DNA of 47,417 nt from Polyangiaceae bacterium. GTDB taxonomy: Bacteria > Myxococcota_A > Polyangia > Polyangiales > Polyangiaceae. The DNA lies in contig JAJDAH010000281.1 in assembly GCA_029261965.1 (NCBI GenBank), forward strand, positions 1 through 47,417. Direction: 5' to 3'. The notes beneath the pieces were generated by a model that was given only the letters and a program-made list of their open reading frames with translations, searched no databases and was not told where the DNA came from. This document shows positions 26,523-34,864 of this stretch, piece by piece. The translations under genes were made by a program, and so were the position numbers. The stretch's first letter is position 1. Every line of letters starts with the position of its first letter.

Positions 26523-27328
26523 GGCGCGAGCGCGAATTCGGTGATTTCGCTCACGATGCGACGGCCGTCCCGTTCGAAGAGATCGTTGTGCCCCGCCGCG
26601 GCGACTTCCACGAGCTTTGCTGGACCGAGGGCCTCGGCCATTCGTCGTCCCATCGATATTGGAATCAAGTCGTCCGATGCTCCGTGCACCACGAGCGCTG
26701 GCACCGAGATTCGGGATGCTTTCCCGAGCGAATCGTACTTGTCGCGGATGACGACTCGCATCGGCAGGATCGGCAGGACCCGCCGCGCCATGGCGACCAT
26801 CGAAGTGAACGGCGAGATCAGCACGAGCTTCGAGCCGAAGCCGCGGGCGGCCATTTCGGTCGCCACTCCGGTGCCGAGCGATTGGCCCTGGAGCACTATC
26901 TTTTCTTTCGGGACCTCGAGCTCCTGTTGCAGGTAGCGGATGGCAGTTTCCGCATCGTCGTAGATGTCTTGTTCGTTGGGTTTGTGATCTCTCGCGAGCC
27001 CATACCCGGGGTACTCCACGGCGAGCACACCGACACCGCCTCGCCGGAGCGCGGCGGCGAGCCATGCCTGATCGGCGAGCTCCTCGCCGTTGCCGTGAAA
27101 GTGCACGATGGTCGGCGCTCCCTCGGGGGCCTTCGAATACAACGCGAAGACCGTTCGCCCGCCGCGACCCGGGATCCGTGAGAGCTCTGCGTCTTCGAGT
27201 ACCGGTTCCACTGCCCGGCCGGGCGCAGGGTACATCACGGCGCGGTGACCGAAGTAAGCGAGCGCACTCGCTCCGGCGTACAAGCCGACGGCCCAACCAA
27301 AAATCGTCATGGTCTTTTTACCTCTCAC
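26519..27328 (-). CDS. alpha/beta hydrolase with N-terminal membrane anchor
   Basis: 269 residues from GTG 27328, which overlaps the transporter stop by GTGA exactly as the next junction does; ATG 27310 with GAGAGG ten bases upstream is a fair alternative. A hydrophobic anchor (MTIFGWAVGLYAGASALAYFG) precedes a BEM46/ABHD13-like hydrolase: oxyanion-side HFHGNGE, nucleophile elbow GQSLGTG, Asp in GASDDLIP, and His in AGHNDLF. The Ser-Asp-His triad is intact. It probably cleaves an ester or thioester at the inner membrane. It is the middle gene of a three-gene coupled operon. Confidence 0.88.
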   Translation of the reverse strand: MRGKKTMTIFGWAVGLYAGASALAYFGHRAVMYPAPGRAVEPVLEDAELSRIPGRGGRTVFALYSKAPEGAPTIVHFHGNGEELADQAWLAAALRRGGVGVLAVEYPGYGLARDHKPNEQDIYDDAETAIRYLQQELEVPKEKIVLQGQSLGTGVATEMAARGFGSKLVLISPFTSMVAMARRVLPILPMRVVIRDKYDSLGKASRISVPALVVHGASDDLIPISMGRRMAEALGPAKLVEVAAAGHNDLFERDGRRIVSEITEFALAP

Positions 27329-28791
27329 TCCGCCTCGGCCGCACGTCGCGCGTCGAGCTCAGCCAGGATCTTCGCGTGGCGTTCGCGATTCAAACGATAA
27401 CGGAAGAAAAAGGGGATGGAGACAATCGTCAAAATGGCGATGCCTGGGCCGTACACGATGGCGAGCGCGTCGAGTGTTTCCTGGGGGATGACCTGTCCGG
27501 GCTGGGGTTTCGCCGGGAAATTGATGACATCGATCGCGATGCCGGCGATGAAGGTGCCGAGGCCGGTGGCCGACTTGCCCGCGAACGCCAAGGCTCCGAA
27601 GAAAATACCCTCCTGGCGGCGGCGAGTCGTCAGCTCGTGCTCGTCGCTCACGTCCGCCAACATCGATCCGGCGGCGACGAAGCCCGCCGCTCCACCGAAA
27701 GCGGCGATGCCCATGCAGACCGCCAAGAGCGAGAAGTAGAGGCTGCTTTCCGGTGACGGCCAAACGCCCAGGAGCGCGCCGGCCGGAGGAATCAGGTTGA
27801 AGATGCTGAACGACAGGATGCCGACGAGGAGCGTCGGCTTCTTGTCGATGAGTCGCGAAATTATCGTCCAGGCGGGGACTCCGAAGGCGAACGCAAAGAC
27901 CATGGTCCGCTGGATGGCTTTCGCGTCCACCTGCCAGAAGTAGGTCAAGACGTGTAGGGCGAGCACGCTCTGAACGCCGCGTGTGACCAAGAAGATGACG
28001 AGACCGATGAAAAGAAAACGGAACGAGCGGTTCTCGAGCGCTCCCACGAGCTCTCCGAACACCCGGCCCACGCTCAGGCGCTCGGGGTTCATCGGCGCGG
28101 GAGGTAGGTACGGGATCCGCGAGTGCGTGCCGATTCCGCTCAAGAGGATCGTCACCAACATGATGAAGCCGAAGAAGATGGCGAACTCGGGGTACGCCGC
28201 CGGATTGTTTTGGCCTTCGGGAAACTCCGCGCTCTCGGTGAAGAACAGCTTCCACGAAAGGGTCGCGACCAAAATGTGCCCGCCGATGCCGAAGAGCACG
28301 CGGTAGGCGACGATGCCCGTGCGCTCCTGGTAGTTGTTCGACAGCTCGGCGCCGAGGGCGAGGTGCGGCACGTGGTAGAGCGTCATCGATCCACGGACCA
28401 AAACGGCCCCGGCGATCAGCCAGAAGAAGAGGCCCCACTCGCCGAGGCCCGCCGGCGGGCTGAAGAGCACCGCGAACGAGATCGCGAGTGGCAGGGCCGA
28501 CGCGTACATGAATGGGTGGCGGCGGCCCCACTTGTGTCGCAGATTGTCCGACAGCGAGCCGGCGAGGGGGTCGGTGACCGCGTCGAACAACATGGCGATG
28601 AACATCGCCGTGCCAGCCAGCGTGCCCGACATACCGAGCACCGAGGTGAAGTAGTAGAGGAGGAACCACTCGAAGGAGAACGACTTGATCCCTTCGGCGA
28701 GCGATCCGATGCCGAACGCCGATTTGGTGCCGAAGCCGAGCCCTTTCGCGCGCGCGGGCGTGTCGGCCGGCGCTGTGTCGCTCTGGCTCAC
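27325..28791 (-). CDS. major facilitator transporter, GPH (sugar:cation symporter)-like
   Basis: 488 residues from GTG 28791. The N-terminal region shows the GPH pattern FGIGSLAEGIKSFSFEWFLLYYFTSVLGMSG and AMLFDAVTDPLAGSLSDNLRHKWGRRHPFMY, the D-x-x-x-D-P-x-x-G-x-x-S-D motif of that family. About twelve membrane segments are visible. GPH members usually carry glycosides or pentosides with H+ or Na+, but related proteins carry lysophospholipids (MFSD2/LplT-type), and a lipid-like cargo would fit the esterase and acyl-CoA ligase that follow. There is no clear ribosome-binding site. Its start is 85 bp from the divergent DUF368 gene. Confidence 0.85.
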   Translation of the reverse strand: MSQSDTAPADTPARAKGLGFGTKSAFGIGSLAEGIKSFSFEWFLLYYFTSVLGMSGTLAGTAMFIAMLFDAVTDPLAGSLSDNLRHKWGRRHPFMYASALPLAISFAVLFSPPAGLGEWGLFFWLIAGAVLVRGSMTLYHVPHLALGAELSNNYQERTGIVAYRVLFGIGGHILVATLSWKLFFTESAEFPEGQNNPAAYPEFAIFFGFIMLVTILLSGIGTHSRIPYLPPAPMNPERLSVGRVFGELVGALENRSFRFLFIGLVIFLVTRGVQSVLALHVLTYFWQVDAKAIQRTMVFAFAFGVPAWTIISRLIDKKPTLLVGILSFSIFNLIPPAGALLGVWPSPESSLYFSLLAVCMGIAAFGGAAGFVAAGSMLADVSDEHELTTRRRQEGIFFGALAFAGKSATGLGTFIAGIAIDVINFPAKPQPGQVIPQETLDALAIVYGPGIAILTIVSIPFFFRYRLNRERHAKILAELDARRAAEAE

Positions 28792-28876
28792 GGAGACTCG
28801 CTTATACCCCGAAAAAAGTGGCGAGGTCGGTGTCCGGCGGATAGTCTCCGCCCGGCTTCGCGAGGCCTGAGGAGCG

Positions 28877-29872
28877 ATGGGCGAGCAAGAAGAAAGCGAC
28901 GAGCAGTTCGGCGTCCAGGACGTGCCTTGGTCTTGGCGCCAGATGGGGTACGTCGCTTTCAGCGGCTTCTGTATGGGGACCGCGGACGTCGTGCCCGGCG
29001 TGTCGGGGGGCACCATGGCGGTCGCTCTCGGCATCTACCGCCAGCTCTTGGCGGCGATCACGTCCATCAACACCCGCACGCTCAAGGCGCTGTTGAAGCT
29101 CGACCTCAAGGGCGCGCTCTCCAAGCTTCACTGGCGGTTCATCGCGAGCCTCGGCACCGGAATCGTCTCCGCCGTCGTCGTGATGGTGGTGGGGCTCAAG
29201 CTGCCTCACCTCGTGCAGACACAGACGAAGCTCGTCTACGCGGTGTTCTTCGGGCTCGTGCTCTCCTCGGCGCTCGTTCTTGGTCGGCGAATCCCCAGCT
29301 GGACGCCGATCCGCGTGCTGGCCGCGGTCGCGGGCGCCGCCCTGGGTTTCGGTGTCGTGAACATGGTGCCTGCCGACACGCCGGACAGCCCTCCGTTCAT
29401 CTTCATGTACGGCGTCATCGCGATCTCTGCGATGTTGCTGCCCGGCATCAGCGGCTCCTTCATTCTGCTGATCTTGCGTAAATACGCGTACATTTTGGAT
29501 TCGCTGAGCGAATTATTGCACGGGGACCTCGGAGCGCTGCGTGTCGTCGCGCCATTCGCAGTGGGCTGCCTCGTCGGTTTGCTCTTGTTTGCGCGGTTTC
29601 TCGGCTGGCTCCTGCACAAGTGGGAACACACCGTGATGGCCGTGCTGACTGGCCTCCTGATCGGCAGCCTGTGGCGAATCTGGCCGTATCAGCACACCGA
29701 GGTGGTCGTGGTGCGCGAGAAGGCGCGGGTGATATCCGCGACGCCGTACTGGCCCGAGTCTCCCGAAGTATTCACCGTTGTCTTGTTCTTGCTCGGGTTC
29801 GTCGCGGTGCTCGGCATCGAGCAAATGGCTCGCAAGCGAGATAGTAAGGGCCCACAAACGGCGGTAGACTGA
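28877..29872 (+). CDS. popT: DUF368 membrane protein, PopT-type undecaprenyl-phosphate translocase
   Basis: 331 residues. The family signature GFCMGTADVVPGVSGGTMAVALGIY is at residues 35-60 and its second copy, SAMLLPGISGSFILLILRKY, is in the middle (inverted-repeat topology). About eight to ten membrane segments are present. DUF368 proteins such as PopT have been shown to return undecaprenyl phosphate from the outer to the inner face of the membrane, recycling the lipid carrier for wall and polysaccharide synthesis. The gene starts at ATG 28877, and the following lipoprotein gene begins 5 bp after its stop, so they probably share a transcript. Confidence 0.92.
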   Translation: MGEQEESDEQFGVQDVPWSWRQMGYVAFSGFCMGTADVVPGVSGGTMAVALGIYRQLLAAITSINTRTLKALLKLDLKGALSKLHWRFIASLGTGIVSAVVVMVVGLKLPHLVQTQTKLVYAVFFGLVLSSALVLGRRIPSWTPIRVLAAVAGAALGFGVVNMVPADTPDSPPFIFMYGVIAISAMLLPGISGSFILLILRKYAYILDSLSELLHGDLGALRVVAPFAVGCLVGLLLFARFLGWLLHKWEHTVMAVLTGLLIGSLWRIWPYQHTEVVVVREKARVISATPYWPESPEVFTVVLFLLGFVAVLGIEQMARKRDSKGPQTAVD

Positions 29873-29877
29873 ACCTC

Positions 29878-31206
29878 GTGAGGGCGTCGACCTCGTCTCT
29901 GAGCGTGACTGCGGCATTCGCAGTATTTGGTGCGGTGCCGCTGCTCATCGCCTGCAGCGTGTACGACAAGAGCCTTCTGGCCGGAAGTGCCGGGCCCGGG
30001 GGCTCCGCGGGCGCTGGCGGTCAGAGCGTCGTCGACTGCGCCGGGGGTGACTGCTGGTGGTCCAGTACGAACGAAGATGGCTGCGCGACGAGCGGAGTGC
30101 CCCCAGCGGACGGCCACCCGCCGCCGAGCGAGACCGCGGGTCCGGACGTGCCGCCGTTCTACACGGGCATCGATCAGCTCTTCATTGGCACGAGCCTGCT
30201 CGACGGTACCCGGTCCGACGACGCTTGGCAGTCCTTCGGATTCGACCTCGACGGCACTTGCACGAACTCGGCGACGTGTGCGAATTCGCCCTTCGACGTC
30301 GTGTCGTGTCAGCCCCCGCTGGCGTCCACCGGCGCGCCGGCGGCCATCGCGTTCGATGGCGAGACCTGTCGAGACAATACTTTTGCCCGGCTCCAGCCCG
30401 TCGCGGCCGCCGTTCCGGACATCGGGATCCGATTTGGCCTGAGCGAGGAGGCGATCAACTGCCAGCTGTGGAGCGGCAACTTCAACAACATCACCAAAGT
30501 TTCCGGATACAACGGCGAGGCGAACGACGATCAGGTACGCGTCGACTACTACCGTTCCGCGGGTGTTACGGCGCCGTCCGGTTGGGATTGCCTCGACGGT
30601 AACGGCGTTCTGCTGACCGATTTTCGAGAAACCTTCCCCCGTTGGCTGACGTCCTCCGCCTGGTTCGTCGGCGACGCGGATCTGACCGGGCCCATCGTCG
30701 AGCCCGGCCAGCTTCCCGATTCGATTTTTGCCGACCCCAACGCCTACGTGCGCGACGGCTATCTGGTGGTCCGGTTTCCCGACGGGACGCCGTTTCACCT
30801 GCCCGGCGACAACGCCCCGTATCCGGGATTCAAGATCATCCTGAACCAGGTCGTCTGGGTCGCCAAACCCGAGCGCGCTCAGGACGGCACCTGGCGGATG
30901 CTGGACGGACTGGTGAGCGGTCGCATGATGCCGGAGGACCTCAAGCAATCGTTCCGCGACATCGGGTTCTGCGGCGGCCCGCTTTGGGACGGCACAGTGA
31001 ACTTCATCGACGAGAACTCGGACGTGCTCGTCGACGGCGCGAACGACCCGTCGAGAACCTGCGATTCGATGAGCGTCGGCCTGGCTTTCACGACTGCCCA
31101 GATAACGCCCGGGCCCGCCGTGACGCTCGAGACGCCGCCACCCTGCGATCCAACGTTGGGGTTCGGCGGGATGGGCGGCGGCGGGGGCGCTGGCGGCTCG
31201 ATGTAG
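29878..31206 (+). CDS. secreted/lipoprotein paralogue A with Gly-rich tail (442 aa)
   Basis: GTG 29878 opens a lipoprotein signal (VTAAFAVFGAVPLLIAC). The body has paired cysteines and motifs also found in the next gene: AWQSFGFDLDGTC, FDGETCRDNTFARLQPVAAAVPDIG, VSGYNGEANDDQVRVDYY and EPGQLPDSI. It ends in a Gly-rich tail (GFGGMGGGGGAGGSM), where a transmembrane sorting helix might have been expected. About 40-45% of positions look shared with the 31261-32526 protein. No enzymatic motif is recognised; a disulfide-rich beta-sandwich surface or spore/fruiting-body component would be speculative. It is probably co-transcribed with popT. Confidence 0.8.
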   Translation: MRASTSSLSVTAAFAVFGAVPLLIACSVYDKSLLAGSAGPGGSAGAGGQSVVDCAGGDCWWSSTNEDGCATSGVPPADGHPPPSETAGPDVPPFYTGIDQLFIGTSLLDGTRSDDAWQSFGFDLDGTCTNSATCANSPFDVVSCQPPLASTGAPAAIAFDGETCRDNTFARLQPVAAAVPDIGIRFGLSEEAINCQLWSGNFNNITKVSGYNGEANDDQVRVDYYRSAGVTAPSGWDCLDGNGVLLTDFRETFPRWLTSSAWFVGDADLTGPIVEPGQLPDSIFADPNAYVRDGYLVVRFPDGTPFHLPGDNAPYPGFKIILNQVVWVAKPERAQDGTWRMLDGLVSGRMMPEDLKQSFRDIGFCGGPLWDGTVNFIDENSDVLVDGANDPSRTCDSMSVGLAFTTAQITPGPAVTLETPPPCDPTLGFGGMGGGGGAGGSM

Positions 31207-31260
31207 CCCCAGTCGCGCGGGTTTTCTCCATTTCGGGGCGCTGGTGCTAGGCTGTTGGCC

Positions 31261-32526
31261 GTGCGACCGCTGAATGCTTGCCTGCTGACTTTCGCCGGAA
31301 TCGTCGGTTCCTGCAGCGTTTACACCCCCGAATTGCTCGAAGGCACCGGTGGGCCGATCGTCGACGACGATGCGGGCGGACCGGTCGAGTGTGCGCTCGG
31401 CAAGTGCTGGTGGTCTGAACAGAGCGTCGAAGGTTGCGAGACCGCTGGGGCTCCCACGAAAGAAGGGCGCCCCGCACCCGGTGACGCGACGGAGCTGCCA
31501 CCCATCTACGTCGGTATTTCCAACCTGCGACTCGGCACCTTCGACGCCGATGGGCAACCGAACGACAACGCCTGGCAGACGTTCGGGTTGGACATCGACG
31601 GCACCTGCACGAGCTCGGCGACCTGTCCGGGGAACTTCGTTTCGTCTTGCACCCCGCTCACTGAAGAGATCCCGTTCGACGGTGAGCTCTGTCGGGACAA
31701 CACGTTCGCGAAGCTCCAACCCGTGGCCGCGGCGGTGCCCGATCTCGGCCCGAAGCTCGGCATCGGCGAGGACGTCACCAACTGCTTCTTGTGGAACGGC
31801 GCGTTCACGATCGTCGCTCGAGTCAGCCGCTACAATGGCATGCCGAATGATGACGACGTGCGCGTGGACTACTACATTTCGCCCGGTCTCGAGGCGCCTC
31901 CCGGTTGGAGCTGCTTCGATGTGAACGACGAGTTCTTGGCGGGCTACAAGGAACAGTTTCCTCGCTGGTTGGCCTCCGCGCGCTGGCGCATCTCGGATGC
32001 GGAGCTGAGTGGGCCGGTCGTCGAGCCAGGTCAGCTCCCCGATTCGATTCACTTCGACAACGAGGCGTTCGTTCGCGACGGGTATCTGGTCGGGAACGTT
32101 CCCGACGGAACCAATCTCGATCTCGCCGGCGACGACGACGCGCGTCCGGGCTTCGACATCATCATTCAGAAAGCGACGATCACCGCGAAGCTCGAACGAG
32201 AGCAGGCGGGGACGTGGAGCGCGGTGGACGGCGTCATCGGCGGCCGGATCATCAGCAACGACTTGATCGAGTCGTTCCGTCGCGTCGGCTTTTGCGAGGA
32301 CAATCCGCTATTCCTGGGCATGGTCAACTTCGTGCAAACGAACGCGGACGTGCTGGCGTCTGGAGAGAACAACCCAGCGCTGCCCTGTGACGCGATGAGC
32401 ATCGGTCTCGCCTTCGAAGCTGGACAGATCACGCCGGGTCGTGCCGAGACTCGACCTCCACGGCCTGGATGTCCGCCAATTGGCATGGGCGGTATGGGCG
32501 GCACGGGCGGCGTCGGCGGCACCTGA
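31261..32526 (+). CDS. secreted/lipoprotein paralogue B with Gly-rich tail (421 aa)
   Basis: GTG 31261 is preferred over the TTG two codons earlier because the paralogue also starts GTG-Arg. Signal: VRPLNACLLTFAGIVGSC. The order of blocks follows paralogue A: DNAWQTFGLDIDGTC, FDGELCRDNTFAKLQPVAAAVPDLG, VSRYNGMPNDDDVRVDYY, EPGQLPDSI, RDGYLVGNVPDG and a Gly/Met tail (GMGGMGGTGGVGGT). The pair clearly arose by tandem duplication; 54 bp lie between them. The mature proteins are acidic with conserved cysteines. Function unknown. Confidence 0.8.
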   Translation: MRPLNACLLTFAGIVGSCSVYTPELLEGTGGPIVDDDAGGPVECALGKCWWSEQSVEGCETAGAPTKEGRPAPGDATELPPIYVGISNLRLGTFDADGQPNDNAWQTFGLDIDGTCTSSATCPGNFVSSCTPLTEEIPFDGELCRDNTFAKLQPVAAAVPDLGPKLGIGEDVTNCFLWNGAFTIVARVSRYNGMPNDDDVRVDYYISPGLEAPPGWSCFDVNDEFLAGYKEQFPRWLASARWRISDAELSGPVVEPGQLPDSIHFDNEAFVRDGYLVGNVPDGTNLDLAGDDDARPGFDIIIQKATITAKLEREQAGTWSAVDGVIGGRIISNDLIESFRRVGFCEDNPLFLGMVNFVQTNADVLASGENNPALPCDAMSIGLAFEAGQITPGRAETRPPRPGCPPIGMGGMGGTGGVGGT

Positions 32527-32840
32527 GCTTCCCTCGAAATCGCCACGAGTTTTGGCGCGTTTCGCGCTGGTGGAAAGTTCTACTGGGACCGATTTCCGAA
32601 CGAAATCCGGAACTCCGGATGTCTGACGCGTGTCAATTCCCCTGAGCACGACGGCGACAGCAACCAGCGCTTAGCCGAAACGGCTCGAGCTCAACCAGCG
32701 GTCGGCAGGCGGCACACGCCGAGAGGCCCCAGCCCCTGAAGACCCACACCGAGCCCGCGATCGCGGGCTCCCACGACACACGGCGGCGCTCGTCCCCCCT
32801 TCTTCGGGGAAAGGAGCGTCGGCGGCGACAGGAGAGCCAC
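32527..32840 (+). promoter_or_regulatory. 314-bp leader/promoter region of the AgmX-like gene, with a 20-bp perfect palindrome
   Basis: There is no protein gene here. A perfect 20-bp palindrome, GAGCCCGCGA plus its complement, lies at 32751-32770, 70 bp before the start codon. GCCG-AAA-CGGC (near 32673-32683) and a GGCGGCGCTC/GGAGCG pairing near the start codon are additional hairpins. GGAGAG precedes the ATG by five bases. As a cruciform/hairpin or dimer-binding operator, the palindrome could control the downstream gene. Which it is cannot be told by eye. Confidence 0.45.
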
Positions 32841-34313
32841 ATGAACCAGCCGAACCCCTTCACGACCCCCGACCTTTCGACCTTCGCCGCCCCCGAGAGC
32901 ACGCGTGCCGCCGCCCACGCGTTGTTCGCCCGAGCGCCCGGCCCGTCTGCCAAGCCGCGGCACGAACCCGAGCCCACGGACGGTGTGGCCGGCGTGCAAG
33001 TTTCAATCGTCTGGGGCGATGCGATATTGCATCTGGAACAACTGTCGCCTCCTCGGCCGTTTTTCGTCGGGACCCCTTCGAGCAAGGCCGCTCCAGTCGA
33101 CTTCGTCGTTCCGGAAGAGAGGCTCGGCGCACCCCGGCTTCCCCTCGTGCTCTTCGAACGAGGCGTGCCTTACGCCGTCACGCCAGCGGGGACGAAGATC
33201 CCGCTCGAAAATGGAGCGAGTGCCGAGCTCGCGTTCGGGGATCTCGTCTGTCGCATCAAGGCTGTCGTCGTGCCGAAGACGCCGAAGCGCGGGATTTTCT
33301 CCGGGTTTGGTGGCCGCATGGCGGCCTACTTCGGCCTGAGCGCCGCGGTGACCGCGGCGCTCATCGGCGCGGCCGCAGCGTTCGCTCCACCGCTCGGCAT
33401 CACCGAGGACGAAGGGTTGAACAAGGATCAACTCTACGCGATGAAGGCCTACCTCGACGCGACCGCCGAGGAGGACGTCGAGCCCGAGCCGCTCGAGCCC
33501 AGTTCCGCCAGCGGTGGCGAGCAGCAAGGCGGGGGGGCGGCTCCCGCCGAAGGGGAGCAGGGCGCCGCGGGAGATCCGCAGAAAAACCAAGCGGGGCACG
33601 CGGCGTGGAAGGGACCGAAGAACAACCCCGAGCCGACTCTCTCGCGGGCGGAGGCCATCGAGCTGGCGAGCACCTTCGGCATGGTCGCGCTCTTGACCGG
33701 TGACGAGAGCCGCCATGTCAGCGCCCCGTGGGCGATGGACACCTCGGGCAGCGACGCCGTCGACGCCGTGGGCGACCTCTTCAGCGACGATCTGGCCGAC
33801 GGATGGGGAAGGGCCGGTCTGCACCTCGAAAACGACGGATCCGGCGGCGGTGGCCGAGCGAAGGTCATCGGGCTGTTCGATGGCCCAGGGTGCGATTCGT
33901 TTTTCTGTCCGGGTCGAGGTGACGAGCGCGGGAAATTCGTCGGTTGGCGGCGCAAGGGCGGCATGCCCGAGCATCAGGTGAAGCCGGTCGACGGCTGGGA
34001 TCCGACGACCACCGTGAGCGGTCGCATTCCTCCAGCGGCGATTCAGCGCATCGTGCGCAACAACTACGGTCGATTCCGAGCGTGTTACGAGACTGGTTTG
34101 CGCACCAATCCGAGCCTGGCTGGTCGTGTGACGACCCGATTCGTCATCGATCGGGACGGCAAGGTCGCCAACGCGGCTTCGGGTGGGAGCGATCTGCCGG
34201 ACTCTGGTGTCGTCTCGTGTGTGGTTTCGAAGTTCTACTCGCTGAGCTTCCCCAAACCGGAGGGCGGAGTGGTCACGGTGAGCTATCCCATCATGTTCGC
34301 GCCGGTCGCCTGA
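32841..34313 (+). CDS. AgmX/PglI-type envelope protein (TonB-like C-terminal domain)
   Basis: 490 residues with GGAGAG upstream. The N-terminal cytoplasmic part (about 50-140: VQVSIVWGDAILHLEQLSP ... GDLVCRIKAVV) resembles the N-terminal module of AgmX-like proteins. A single membrane helix (about 152-175) is followed by a long Glu/Gly/Pro-rich spacer. The C-terminal domain has the AgmX/PglI signature: SGRIPPAAIQRIVRNNYGRFRACYETGLRTNPSLAGRVTTRFVIDRDGKV and a final FPKPEGGVVTVSYP. These domains span the periplasm and belong to envelope force-transmission or export machines linked to gliding. An intrinsic terminator follows. Confidence 0.88.
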   Translation: MNQPNPFTTPDLSTFAAPESTRAAAHALFARAPGPSAKPRHEPEPTDGVAGVQVSIVWGDAILHLEQLSPPRPFFVGTPSSKAAPVDFVVPEERLGAPRLPLVLFERGVPYAVTPAGTKIPLENGASAELAFGDLVCRIKAVVVPKTPKRGIFSGFGGRMAAYFGLSAAVTAALIGAAAAFAPPLGITEDEGLNKDQLYAMKAYLDATAEEDVEPEPLEPSSASGGEQQGGGAAPAEGEQGAAGDPQKNQAGHAAWKGPKNNPEPTLSRAEAIELASTFGMVALLTGDESRHVSAPWAMDTSGSDAVDAVGDLFSDDLADGWGRAGLHLENDGSGGGGRAKVIGLFDGPGCDSFFCPGRGDERGKFVGWRRKGGMPEHQVKPVDGWDPTTTVSGRIPPAAIQRIVRNNYGRFRACYETGLRTNPSLAGRVTTRFVIDRDGKVANAASGGSDLPDSGVVSCVVSKFYSLSFPKPEGGVVTVSYPIMFAPVA

Positions 34314-34335
34314 GCCGACGTTCTCACAAAGAATT

Positions 34336-34376
34336 GCGGGCCGAGCCACACCGGGTGGTCTCGGCCCGCGGCTTTT
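34336..34376 (+). terminator. intrinsic terminator after the AgmX-like gene
   Basis: GCGGGCCGAG (34336-34345) pairs perfectly with CTCGGCCCGC (34360-34369), with an inner CCAC/GTGG extension and a single bulge, then GGCTTTTG. The hairpin starts 22 bp after the stop codon. The short U-tract makes it moderate in strength. Confidence 0.75.
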
Positions 34377-34428
34377 GTGCTGCGAGGGCGTTGACCCGAG
34401 CGGTCCTGGTGGCGAACATCCCCGCCTC

Positions 34429-34848
34429 ATGGCAGCGAGCTACTGGTTGGTGAAGAGCGAGCCGAGTGCGTACTCTTGGGACGCGTTCGTCAAAGAGAAG
34501 CGCGGCATGTGGGACGGCGTGCGCAATTACGGCGCGCGCAACAACCTCCGAGCGATGAAGAAGGGCGATCTCGTGCTCTTCTATCACTCGGTGGACGGCA
34601 AAGAGGTCGTCGGTGTCGCCAAGGTCGCGGCGGAGGCGTATCCCGATCCCACCGCCAAGAAGGGCGATTGGTCCGTGGTGGATCTGGTGCCGGTCAAGAA
34701 GCTGGCCCAACCGGTCACGCTCGCCGACGTCAAAGCTGATCCGAAATTCGAGGACATGATGCTCGTGAAGCGGGCGAGGTTGAGCGTGCAGCCGGTTTCC
34801 AGCGTTCACTTCAAGCGCGTGCTGAAGTTGGGCAAGACCAAGCTCTGA
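34429..34848 (+). CDS. EVE-domain protein (thymocyte nuclear protein 1-like)
   Basis: 139 residues from ATG 34429; upstream in-frame codons include the terminator region and are rejected. The protein is one EVE domain: YWLVKSEPSAYSWDAF, GMWDGVRNYGARNNLRAMKKGDLVLFYHS, VVGVAKVAAEAYPDPTA, WSVVDLVPVKKLAQPVTLADVKADP and a final VQPVSSVHFKRVLKLG. EVE domains belong to the PUA/YTH-like fold and recognise modified bases in DNA or RNA. It is a single-domain member, unlike restriction-type fusions. It is followed after 16 bp by the MscS gene and may be co-transcribed. Confidence 0.9.
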   Translation: MAASYWLVKSEPSAYSWDAFVKEKRGMWDGVRNYGARNNLRAMKKGDLVLFYHSVDGKEVVGVAKVAAEAYPDPTAKKGDWSVVDLVPVKKLAQPVTLADVKADPKFEDMMLVKRARLSVQPVSSVHFKRVLKLGKTKL

Positions 34849-34864
34849 ACAGGGAGAAGCTTTT

